From the NCBI GenBank assembly GCA_000512085.1, contig ASPP01020546.1, positions 1 through 26,484 on the forward strand: a stretch of 26,484 nt of DNA, written 5' to 3'. Under the pieces are notes generated by a model. That model ran no database searches and was not told the origin of the DNA. It saw nothing but the letters and a program-made list of their open reading frames with translations. Shown in pieces: positions 11,027 to 21,050 of the stretch (positions within the stretch are counted from its first letter, which is position 1; each line of letters opens with the position of its first letter). This stretch comes from Reticulomyxa filosa. Lineage: Eukaryota; Foraminifera; Reticulomyxidae. The position numbers and the translations under genes are program-made.

Positions 11027-13381
11027 TCAATTAGAATTTTCAGTGGTAGAAAGGTCTCGCTCGTGAGCGGTGAGCTCAGAAGTTTCAATCGACACTTGTA
11101 TAGAATGTGTCGCCAACGGCACATTCAAATTTTCATTAGTTGTAGTGGGAGGTATTGCATCGAGTTCGTGCTGGCGTGCTGTTCCAGAATGCGAGTGATC
11201 TGCGTCGCTTCCACTGCTCTTATCGGTAAGTCGTAAGTTTGCGTTGGACGATGCATTTGCTTGAGCTTGTGCATTATTTGTTGGTGTCGAATTTTCTCCT
11301 GTTGATTGTTTTTTGCTTCCTTTTTCGCTAACGCTATTTTCTCGGTTCTCGGGTATACCACTCAAATCAGTGTAAATTTTTTGAGCAGGACGTAATGATC
11401 GATTCTCCTTTAGAGAGCCATTTTTACTATCTATATTAGAGACCTCTCCAGGGACATGCAAAGTGGACGATTTACCGTGGCTCAATCTTGCCCCTGCGTC
11501 ATCTCCAATGGAAGAAGGCATAATCTGAATCTCTGGGCCTTCCTTTTGTCCTCGATTGGAAAGGCCATCTCGGTTCGACATTCCTGGAATTTGTAAATCA
11601 AAGGCACCAAATGCACTAACACCACGAGTATGAAAAGATGGGACAGACAAGGGACCAAATGCTTGCGGTGTCGTACTGCGAAAATGTGGCGATATTGGAG
11701 CTTGTAATAATTCTCGTCGAATTCCAAAATCGCCAGTACTACGAGATTGTGTTGAACCCACTTCGAGCATTGCAGAAAGTTGTCCTCTTTGATGGCCGTC
11801 TTTTTCTTTTGACACACAAAGCAATAACAAGATTTTTGCTGACTAATTTGTATATGTACACATATATGAATATATACATATACATGTAATAAATTTATAT
11901 TTTTTATTTGTCCGTTGCTCCGTTTAATGTAACATACCAAGCATAGCATTAATAAGTTCTGGTTGCTGTCGCAGTTTCAGCAATGAGTTAGCATAACTAC
12001 GTAATTTAATTTGTGATGGATTTGGTGGAAATTTTCTTCGAATCCAACGCATTGGCATCCTGCAACATGTGTAGGCGACAATTGCTCGAAGAATTGGATG
12101 TAGTCCTCCGATGTACCATGACATAAACATCACATTCCATGGAAAATCAATATACCCGACATTTCTCTCTAATCCATCACGAATAGTTCGCGCACAAGCC
12201 TCTGGTTCCAACGCAAACATCCAACGATAATTGGACGTTAATTTGTCCAACATCGGTGTTTTCACCCAGCCAGGATTCACTACCGTTACATCCAAACCTA
12301 AGCGACGCAAACACCATTCCAAATCTTCCGATAAAAGTCTATTCCATGTACAAGCAAATTTAATAGTGATTGAAATAAGCCCATTTTGCACACTTGTTTT
12401 TTGACAGTTTAGACCCTTTTTGTGCGTTTTCATACAATTTTTGGTTCGGGACCCCTTTTTAGAACTTTCCAGAATTGTTAGTAGGTCGCTTTTTCTTTGA
12501 AAGAAATTTAAAAATTGAGTGATTAGACATCACTTTTTTAAAATTTTTTTTTATCTGTCCCCCCCCCCTTTTCCCCTTGAAAAAAATTTCGATCAAATCA
12601 AAGAATGTCCAGCTTGGAATACACACCTAGCAAAAGACTTAGTGGCAGAATAAGAACTTGGTATGGATTGATTGCCATAGCCAGCCAAACTGGCAATAAC
12701 GGCAATATGACCTTTTCCTCGCGCTTGAAATCTCGGGATAATAGGCAGCAATGTATTTATAACACCAATTGTATTCACTTCAAACAATTCACTTAATTGC
12801 GATGCAAAGTCTCGTCCCCATTGAGATGAATTTGTTGCATCAACACCTATGTAGGATAAAGGCCAAACAAACAAACAAACAATTTTCGTTCATGTCAAAA
12901 TAACGTATACAATTTTGCTTTGTAGTTATTTGTGATCTCCCTTTTAAAACAAAATTGCAATACCTGCATTTGCAATAATCAAATCTAGTGGTTCCCTATC
13001 GTCGGCTTCCTGAATTGCGTGAATAATAGCGTCTCGAACTCGAATGTCACAACGGTAAGTTACCACTTTGCCCATGCCTGATGTTTTTTTACGGCATTTA
13101 TCAGCGACTCTGTCCAGTCGATCTTTGTTGCGTCCGTGTAAAAACAATGTGACGTCGTGTCCCGCAAATTCCATTGCCAATGCTGAACCAATGCCACTGC
13201 TTGCTCCTGTAATGAATATTGATTTGAATGACTTCCGTCTACAAATCCAACCCCGGCTGCATACATAGTATGTCCACCATATGGGAGACGTTATTAACAT
13301 TATCAGGTCACAAAATAACCGCAAAAACAGTAACAAGTAAAACACCAGCAAGTCGCGGCACATATAACAAGAGCAATACAT
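11027..13381 (-). CDS. Membrane-anchored short-chain dehydrogenase/reductase with long tail
   Basis: Exons 13381-12964, 12846-12627, 12338-11938 and 11838-11027 join in phase (introns 117, 288 and 99 nt) to give about 616 residues. The N-terminus is a hydrophobic anchor (LLVFYLLLFLRLFCDLIMLI). The Rossmann cofactor motif TGASSGIG is at residues 58-65, NAG at 138-140, and the catalytic triad is Ser192, Tyr205 and Lys209 (SSYSATK). HGRNKDRL after strand 2 suggests NADP(H). NPGWVKTPM follows. This pattern fits ER-facing SDRs such as 3-ketodihydrosphingosine reductase, DHRS7 and HSD17B11/12 relatives; the substrate cannot be told. The final exon adds about 270 residues, Ser/Asn/Gly-rich and with no domain, which is unusual for this family. 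Join to that exon rests on a good donor (TTG|GTATGTT) and acceptor (TTAGTCAG) with matching phase. Confidence 0.78.
12559..12568. repeat. C10 homopolymer in an SDR intron
   Basis: Ten consecutive C on the + strand within the 288-nt second intron of the SDR gene, the only long G/C homopolymer in the window. It lies beside a run of T at 12545-12552. It has no evident role. Confidence 0.85.
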
Positions 13382-14033
13382 TTTTTAAAGTTCCTGATGT
13401 ATTTGTTGCAGATAGAAACAATTTTATCCAAGTTCTGTAGCGAAAGTGATGGATGAAATGTTCAATCGTTTGACGGTCCCTGGTCTTGAAGTCGTCAAAC
13501 ACAGAACAAGAACAGCTTTGAGTTGTATTGGACTATCATTGCAAATCAAAAGGTACATTTTCTTGTCAAAAACGACGAAGCAAAGTGAAGTTTTGGAGAC
13601 GATTTACGTAACGCGAGTGCAAGGATTATAAACAAAATACCTTGAACTTTGTTCAATGGCAAGCAATTCAATTCAAAAATGCGAAGAACACTCAAACAGA
13701 ATTTTTATTTTGATGCTGTGGCAAAATTCGAAAAAGAAAAGAATTAAAAAACATTAAAAGACGAAAAAACCACTCGATTGCATAAACAATTGGACTTTTC
13801 AATGAAAAGTCTGATATTTTCAAAAAAATACACAATTTAACATTGTCCACACACAGAATAAATTCCAAAAAAAAAAATTGTCCGTAATCCTATTTAGCCT
13901 TAATTTACTGTATTTTCTTGATTTGGAATTTTTTTTGTAAATGCCCATTCACAATAGAAACCAACAATCTTAAACTTTTGAAAAAAATTTCTTCTAACAT
14001 GAATGAACTTTGAAGGTTCAAGAGAAATACTTT
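13382..14033. other. Upstream region of the SDR gene, no gene seen
   Basis: AT-rich stretch between the SDR start and the 3' end of the zinc-finger gene. Short open frames at 13446-13631 (+) and 13308-13502 (-) overlap each other and show no motif or splice logic that would tie them to a neighbour. Nothing further can be supported. Confidence 0.45.
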
Positions 14034-15403
14034 TCAAGAAAGGAATTGGTCAAGCACTCCCGGGTTTTGGAACAGAAACATTTCCGGAAACATTTGAGCC
14101 AATTCAGAACCTGTAACTTGACCAGCTGCACTGCTTTTGGAATCGTTGAGATGATTTGACTTTTTGTCATCATCCATGACAGCATTATCGTTGTCATTTG
14201 TGTGCGATTTCGCAGTATTGGTCGAAAAGCATTGATTGGGAGAAATATTTTGCAATTGATACCTCATATTTAGGCTATCACATAATTGCTTGGCAATTAT
14301 GGATTTCCTCTGCGCAGTGATCCATGATGCATCTTTGTCACAAGAGGGGTGCTTGGTATCGACGTGTCGCCGCAAGGAGGACTTTCTCGTAAATTTGCGT
14401 TCAAAGCCAAGCCTTTTGCATAACAAGCATTGAAAGGGATGGGTATAGGTTCGATTTTTCAGATGTGTCAATAAATGACACATTAGATTTGCCTTTTGAT
14501 GAAACCCCTGTTTGTTATTTTTTATTTTTTTAAATGCATTTAAAAGAGGGTAAGCGACACATACGGGAGACTGACTAAATGGTGTTGTTAAAAAAAATTT
14601 AAAAGAGGGGTTTGAACCAAAAAAGAAAAGAAAAACAAAATTGAAAACTTTGTTGCAGATGCTACAAATGTGATCAGGTGTAGTTCCAAAATGCTGCTCT
14701 TTGATGTGTCTGTGCAAATGAGCTTTTTGTTTAAACTTTTTTTGGCATTTGAGACACGTCAAATTGGGTCCACATAAACTGTCCAATAATTCAAATATTT
14801 TTCTTTTTTGTAATGTACAGTTTTGTTTTGATCTTCACTAAAATCCACCTGATTGACAGTATTGTTGTTGCTGTTTATTTCTGTGGCTGTTTCTATTTTT
14901 ATTTTACAATTACTTGTTTTCGTGTTTGGTGTGTCCATCACTGCGTCATCGTCTTCATCTGTATCTTTCCTCCCATTGTTATTTTCGCTGATTCGATGCT
15001 TTTTTTGATTTCTCATATTTCTCACAGCAGAATTGACTAGTTTTTTGTATTGTGTATTTTACTTACATACGAGTAGCGGAGTCAATGAAAATTTTTTTGT
15101 TTCTAAGAAAAAAATGGCTTTTTTTTTTTTTTGAACACGTTCACTATGTAAAAAAAAGAGATACGCTTTACCGCAAGTAGGGCTATCTTGAGTTCCAATT
15201 TTAATGACAACATTTGTGATTTGCTTGTTTTGGTGCTTCAACTTTTGCCGCTTTCTTTCTTTCGGAAAGTCTGTTGTTGTTGCTGACGTAACAACAGATG
15301 ACGATGCCAACAATGGCGAATTTGTGGAAAGTGAAAGTTTTCCATTTCCACTTACCACAGTTTCATCGTCACTATTCGAAACACTTGTATCGGCTGTCAT
15401 CAT
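14034..15403 (-). CDS. C2H2 zinc-finger protein, three fingers (frame break near 14806)
   Basis: Probably a nucleic-acid-binding protein. Exons 15403-15172, 15036-14649 and 14507-14034. The ATG at 15403 starts a Ser/Thr-rich region with a basic patch (KERKRQKLKHQNK) that may be a nuclear signal, then an acidic and Asn-rich stretch (DTDEDDDAVMD). Finger 1 is C-x2-C-x12-H-x4-H (CLKCQKKF...HRHIKEQH). Finger 2 is split by a 141-nt intron; splicing of 14508-14648 gives exactly C-x2-C-x12-H-x3-H, which validates the junction. Finger 3 (CLLCKRLGFERKF...RRHVDTKH) has a longer loop of about 17 residues. The tail is polar. Exon 2 switches frame once, at an A6 tract on the coding strand (14804-14809), just before finger 1. 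Targets unknown. Confidence 0.7.
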
Positions 15404-15546
15404 CAAAGGTGGTAGCGATAGCTATTTGGAATGGAGACAAACAAGAGCAAGATGATTTCACGTGCGTATAGTTGTCTTTTTTTTTTAGTTCTCTGTCTTC
15501 ACTCCAAAAATGAATGTAGTATATTAAAAATTAATAAATAGTTCAC
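15404..15546. other. Upstream region of the zinc-finger gene
   Basis: Short AT-rich spacer between the zinc-finger gene's start and the unresolved coding-like stretch on the same strand. No specific promoter element is recognised. Confidence 0.4.
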
Positions 15547-16110
15547 TTATCCTTTTCCTTTCTTTCCCTCTTTGTTATACGTACACACCATTGGCATCGT
15601 CATGGCCGCTGCAATGTCTATGGGCTTTGCAGTTTCACAATTTTTTTGATCGCTGCAGTCAACAAATATTAATTGACTACGCAGCCCACTCATTTCTGTT
15701 TGCACTGCTATGCTCTTTGTTTCGTGAATCCACTTCTCATTCATGCTCCTGTCCTTGGCAGGAGTATTGCAGGCATGAAGCCACATGTTTGCATTGTATG
15801 AATTTTCCAACAATTGCGCACTTGCGTGTGTCTAGCACATGTGATTTTTTTTAACTTGCGGATTTTTTTTGCTACTAAAAAAATATCGTGCAACATATTT
15901 TTTTTAACTGGATTACTGCCCGGAAGAAAAGGTCCAGGAACACTCAAGTCAAAAAAGTGCACCCCACTTCTTGATTCGTTTATCTTGTGTCTATAGAAAT
16001 GTACAACCACGTGTTTTGTACGACTCCTCTAAGTGCTTCAGAAAATAGCTCCAACAAAACTGCAAGATATTTTGTTGGTGAAATATTGATTGCATAATAC
16101 TTGTGGTCTC
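15547..16110 (-). CDS. Unresolved coding-like stretch
   Basis: On the - strand several open pieces have protein-like composition, but I cannot join them with confidence. One at about 16097-16033 starts with an ATG and includes FCWSYFLKHLEESYK. The next, 16010-15741, includes VVVHFYRHKINESRSGVHFF and SVPGPFLPGSNP. The last, ending at 15547, includes EKWIHETKSIAVQTEMSGL and DCSDQKNCETAKPID. A candidate intron runs from a GTAATCC donor near 15918 to a TGTGCTAG acceptor near 15840. Depending on phase, the gene would end at 15547 or near 15745. No known domain is recognised. It may be a small gene, a degraded gene, or partly chance frames. Confidence 0.3.
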
Positions 16111-16679
16111 AAAAGAAACGCCAAGAAACACAAGTTGAACTGTTATTGAAGTTAAAAACAGGGCAACCAAACTTCTTGTACTGTTTTAGTGCTCTTAACC
16201 TGCAACAATTCCTTTTTTTTGATATTATCATTCTTTATGTGAACACAAATTCAATTGATTTGAGTACTCTAGTATTGTCGATCTGTTTCCGACTGGCTAA
16301 TTTAAAATTATTTTAACAGAAAAAAATAGATATTTTTTAAATTAACTTTTCATGTTTTTAACTCAATGCAACTGTTTTTGAAAAACTTTGTGATTTCATT
16401 TAACCATTATGCTTGGCTTGTAGACCCAGAAAGAAGAGTGAAAAAAAGTGGAAGTTTTCCTGAATGTTTTAGTCTATTTCGACTCAGTTGGTATTGCCCA
16501 TCTCTTCTACTTCTTTTTGTGCTGTTTTGTTTGTCATTTTGTGTTTATTTTTCTTAAAATAGTAGATATCCTTAAAAAAAAAATGGCGTTGATACTCCTT
16601 TCAAAGTTTTTTAAAGTGACAACTAAGCAACAATTGAAAAAAAACAATAATCCATGGAAAATCAAAAATTGCTCGTATC
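16111..16679. other. Intergenic region before the histidine-phosphatase gene
   Basis: About 570 AT-rich bases. Open frames at 16366-16557 and 16448-16774 on the + strand are Phe/Leu/Cys-rich and lie out of frame with the downstream gene. They lack motifs. The region likely holds divergent promoters for the - strand stretch to its left and the + strand gene to its right. Confidence 0.45.
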
Positions 16680-17684
16680 ATGCCGAAAATAATCCGCTGG
16701 CAAGGGGAAAACAAAGTGACACCAAAAAATCGAATGATGTTAAATTGTATAAGACACGCCGAGTCAACATTTAATGATCATCCGACAGTGAAAGGACAGA
16801 TCGATGGGTATTTTGCCAGTGTGACTGACATAGACAGCGAATTGTCAGCAAAAGGGACAACGCAAGCAAGAAAATTGCACAAAAAGATTGAGGAAGCCAA
16901 AAAAGATATGCACGAGGATAAGCGACTGGATTTGAGAAACGCGCAATTAGTGATTACAAGCCCATTGACAAGAGCAATTCGAACTGGGTTAATCGCATTG
17001 CCAATTGAAAAAGGCTATCAATATACTCTACGGTGGGAGATCACTGAACAAGTGAGATAAATTTGATGACTCATACTTTTTTTAGAATAAGTAGACATTG
17101 AAGTATACGTATAGCTTTTTCTTAGTGCTATTTCAGAAGAAGAAAACAATATTACTATGTGTTTGTTCATTGTTTTTCTCCTTGTCTTCGCAACAATTCA
17201 GGTGGAAAATACAACTGACATTGGACGATCTCCAAAAGAATTGATACCGAAATTTCCAGCGCTTGAAACGGCTTTATCTCAATTACCAGATGCCTGGTGG
17301 TGGCGACATCCATTGCTAAAGGGGGAACCTTCTGATCCGCGTAGAGATGCAGATTGGTTGCGTCAGTGCCAAGGACTTCCTCCTGCTCGTGAATCGGATG
17401 AAAATGTCAAACAACGCCTCAGACATTTTTTGCATTGGCTTATTCCGTTGCAACACAATAGGCATAGACCTTTGAGAAATGTTGTCATGGTCAGTCATAG
17501 CTGTACTCTCAAATTTTTTGAACAAGTTTTGCACGAAATAGGTATTAACAACAATGGTAACGGTGTTGTTGTATCTCCCAAAAATGTTTATTTTGAAAAT
17601 ACTGAAGTCAGAAGCTATGAGATGCCAACGCTAGAAGAATGGCAACAGCACTTAAATTTATATCCGTTGTCATCGAGTTTTTAA
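16680..17684 (+). CDS. Histidine phosphatase (phosphoglycerate-mutase-like)
   Basis: Two exons, 16680-17051 and 17202-17684, joined in phase across a 150-nt intron (GAACAA|GTGAGAT ... CAACAATTCAG|GTGG), giving 284 residues. The N-terminus carries the family's RHG-type motif as IRHAEST, with the phosphorylated His at residue 26. An SPLTRAIRT segment follows, typical of the phosphate pocket, and the second catalytic His is at residue 223 in MVSHSCTL. The linker has a conserved-looking DAWWWRHPLL. The branch-1 histidine-phosphatase fold is well supported; the true substrate (sugar phosphate, phosphoprotein or other) is not. The frame upstream has a TGA before the ATG at 16680, so this start is the natural one unless an upstream exon exists. 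An AATAAA lies at 17762-17767. Confidence 0.85.
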
Positions 17685-18956
17685 TTGATGTATATTACTG
17701 TTTTTTGTTTGGTTGCTTTTTTATTTCTTTTGCTTTGTTTCCTTTGAGGAAAAAAAAAAGAAATAAAATCAAATACAAGGACAATTTTATTTTTTTTCCC
17801 CCTATTTCATCTAAACGCAAGGGGTAACTAGGATTATAAAGCCAGAAAATAATTTCTGTAGCTAGTTATTAGTGACACCTAATTTGCACATATTTTGTGA
17901 TCTCTCACGAATATTCTGTACTTATCTTAGTTTTTATTCACAATTTCATGCATATCCCAGATTTTTGCCCCTGTTTCTAACCACTTTTCGCTTTTGTTTT
18001 ACCTTTTTTCATATCGCTTTATTCACATGAAAATCAAAGCTTGCTTGGATCTTTTTAATCGTTTTACTTTGTGAAGACTGTTTTGTAATTTAGCTTGAAT
18101 GAATCGTGTCATAACGTTGCAACCGTTTTTATCGATTGTCGTTTTTACATAAAGATTCATAGTTCTGACATAATAATTGAGTCTTAAAAAGTACTGTTTT
18201 ATGGCACTAGAAAAATCAATTAGCGCTCATAAAATTTTAGCCACATGTCCATGTAGGAGGTCATAATTTGACACATATCATGATTTTTTTTTTTTTTTGA
18301 GATTGTCAGTAACATAAACAATTGATTCGTAAACCTTTTAATATATTAAGATTATGGTGATAGATGGCGGATATAAAATTTTAATTTTATCATAATCGAT
18401 TTGGAGTAATCGTTTTTGCTTCTTGTGCGCATATGATATTTTTTGGAAAGGTTTTTTATTTTTTACGAAATTTTAACAAAAATCTATGTTTGTCGTTTTT
18501 CTTTTATCTGAATCGAATATATTTAAGTTAAGTCAACTTGTTTTTATCACGCTGTGTTGCATATTGCATTGATAAAAAAAATAAATTAGCGTTTCTATTG
18601 ATGCATATACGATCATTATGCAAACGTTTGCATAGGTTTTTTTAATCAAAAATACCCGATTATACAAAATTCTATATTTTTGTAAGGACATTAATATGGC
18701 CATATTATAGTAAAACTATAAAGTCTACATAAAAGTGAAAATATTCCATTTATAGAGAAAATCAACTACATAAGAGGACAATAAAGAAATTATTAATTCA
18801 AAAGAAAAGCCACTCTGCTTTTCGACTTGTAAACATAAGCAGCTTGCAAATTCATTTTTTAGTGTTTGGATAATGTAACCCTGTTGACTTTTGTCTGTCA
18901 AAAATAAATTAGTATTGTTTTGAAAAAATAAAGGGATAGGACAAATAACTCTTTTG
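17685..18956. other. Long AT-rich intergenic region with a perfect palindrome
   Basis: About 1.27 kb between two + strand genes. No gene or RNA is recognised. It holds an 18-base perfect palindrome at 18617-18634 (TATGCAAACGTTTGCATA) and a T-rich tract near 18286-18298. The palindrome lies about 320 bases upstream of the D2HGDH start. Confidence 0.6.
18617..18634. promoter_or_regulatory. 18-bp perfect inverted repeat
   Basis: TATGCAAACGTTTGCATA equals its own reverse complement over 18 bases. Its core, AAACGTTT, is also symmetrical, and it could bind a dimeric protein. It is the only palindrome of this length I noticed between genes. Assignment as a regulatory site is an inference from symmetry and position only. 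Confidence 0.25.
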
Positions 18957-20758
18957 ATGCAGTCAATTTACTCGAAGATTCGTGTTGGTGGAGAAAATAC
19001 GAATTCTGTCCGATGGAGTTGGTTTCGAAGATTTGGATCATGGAAAATTGAACGTGATTCTCGTTTCAAGAAGGTGGACGACAAAGACACGGCTCGCTTC
19101 GAATCAATTTTGGACAGTCGCAATAACCCTTCTAGCGTTTTGTATCAAAAAACAGAAAACCTGTCAGCATACAACACCGATTGGCTTCGTAAATACAAGG
19201 GCGAAGCACCAGTAGTATTAAAACCAAAACAAACACAAGAAGTGAGCGCATTATTAGAATATTGTAATGCAAACAATATCGCCGTGTGCGTGCAAGGTGG
19301 GAACACTGGATTGGTCGGTGGGAGTGTGCCAGTATTTGACGAAGTTATAATAAACCTCTCACGCATGAACAATATTTTATCTTTTGATGAGCAAAGTGGT
19401 ATTTTGCAATGTGAAGCAGGGGTCATCTTAGAAAATGCCGATAAATACTTACGCGAAAAATATACATTTATATATCCATTGGATTTAGGTGCAAAAGGTT
19501 CTTGTCAAATCGGAGGAAATATATCCACCAATGCCGGTGGGCTTCGATTATTACGGTATTTTGTTTATTTCTTTCATTCGTTAGTGAGTTCCCTTCCTCC
19601 CTTTTTGGTATTTCTTTCCCCTCTTTGGTTTTTTTTTTTTTTTTTTCTCAAATCAATCAATCACAAATATAAAAGATACGGAAATTTGCACGGTAATGTG
19701 ATGGGACTGGAAGTTGTGTTAGCCAATGGCAATGTACTAAACTTGCAGTCGAACAATATCAAAGATAACACTGGCTACGATCTCAAACACTTGTTCATTG
19801 GAAGTGAGGGTACTTTGGGAGTAATCACAAAAGCGAGCGTTTTGTGTATGAAAGAGCCCACCAGCTATAACCTCTTATTTTTGGCTTTGCCAAGTTTTGC
19901 CAACGCATTGAAGGTTAAGTTATTGGCCAAGCGAGTTTTAAATGAAATTATCAGCGCTATTGAATTTGCTGATTTTCAATCTTTGAAATTTCCTTTGACT
20001 TATTTGCATAACCGCTGTTCTTTTCCATTGGAAGGTTTATATTGTGTTTTGTCATTTGGCAAAGGTCAATCACTTGATTGACTTCATTTTGTATATATAC
20101 TCTTGTGTTTTCTTTTTTTTTTTACGGGATGGGCCAAAAAAAAAAAAAAGGCAAGTACACAGATTATCCATTTTACATGCTTATTGAAACAAGTGGTAGT
20201 AATGATACTCATGATAAAGAGAAACTCACACAATTAATTGAAACATTATTCAATGAAAAATTAATTAGTGCGGGAACCATTGCGCAAGATATGGGACAAT
20301 TTCGTAGCATCTGGACTTTACGAGAGGGAATTGGACCAGGTATTGGTGAATCCAAACGTGCGTGCTACAAATATGATGTCTCACTGCCCTTGTATCAAAT
20401 GTACGACGTCGTTGAAAACTGTCGAGTTCGTGTTGAAGAGATGTTGGGACATGACACAATTAAACGTGGTGAAATCGATGTCGTTGGTTATGGCCATCTT
20501 GGAGATGGAAACTTACATTTAAATGTCGTCACACCAACTTTTGCAAGTAAATATGAAAATGTCTTGGAACCATGGATCTATGATCAGTGCAGTTACTATC
20601 GAGGAAGCATATCTGCTGAACATGGATTAGGACGAATGAAAGGAAACATGATACACTATAATAAATCGGCACTTGCTGTAAATTTAATGAAAAACTTTAA
20701 ACAATTGCTCGATCCCAAAGGAATTCTCAATCCATACAAAGTTCTTCCGACAATGTAG
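18957..20758 (+). CDS. D2HGDH: D-2-hydroxyglutarate dehydrogenase, mitochondrial
   Basis: FAD enzyme that oxidises D-2-hydroxyglutarate to 2-oxoglutarate, normally in the mitochondrial matrix, passing electrons to electron-transfer flavoprotein. Exons 18957-19555, 19676-20034 and 20163-20758 join in phase (introns 120 and 128 nt) to give 517 residues, close to the animal enzyme. The first 40 residues are rich in Arg/Lys/Ser/Trp, fitting a targeting peptide. The FAD domain has GGNTGLVGGSVPVFDE, GAKGSCQIGGN and NAGGLRLLRYGNLHG (the last formed only after splicing), then DNTGYDLKHLFIGSEGTLG. The C-terminal half has GYGHLGDGNLHLN with the metal-binding His pair and SAEHGLG, and ends LDPKGILNPYK. 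Intron 1 is open in frame, so a careless gene call would retain it as a Phe-rich insert. D-lactate dehydrogenase is the nearest alternative; the motif wording favours D2HGDH. Confidence 0.93.
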
Positions 20759-21050
20759 TTGTTTACAGTTTTGAAAGTGATTAATCATTGATTTAGCTGT
20801 ACTCTTGAAATAAGTTGAAAGTGTCCTATCCAAAAAACATGTTATGGCATTGCTTTTGTCTTTTATTATTAAAGTCGAATTTCAATGAACAAGCCGTCAA
20901 GCCATCTCAACAAAAATTAACAGCTTTTTCACGATGAAAATCTTTTGTCTATATCAGTAGTTTTTGTTGATTAGAACGAATTTCTTCATTCAGTAAGTAA
21001 GAAGTGAAGAAAATTACTTATCGAGTATTTTGATTAAAAGTGAAATTGTC
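20759..21050. terminator. 3' regions of two convergent genes
   Basis: About 290 AT-rich bases between the stops of the D2HGDH gene (+) and the PLD-type gene (-). Both transcripts must end here. No unambiguous polyadenylation signal can be assigned to either strand, though A/T-rich motifs such as ATTATTAAAG near 20863 are candidates. Confidence 0.3.

Noticed and set aside
11482-11949. A 155-codon - strand frame overlapping the SDR tail exon
   Set aside because: It crosses a well-supported intron and is out of phase with the SDR exons; the other frame has better composition and phase agreement.
19556-19675. A Phe-rich insert inside the D2HGDH reading frame
   Set aside because: It is a 120-nt intron open by chance; splicing restores the conserved GGLRLLRYGNLHG.
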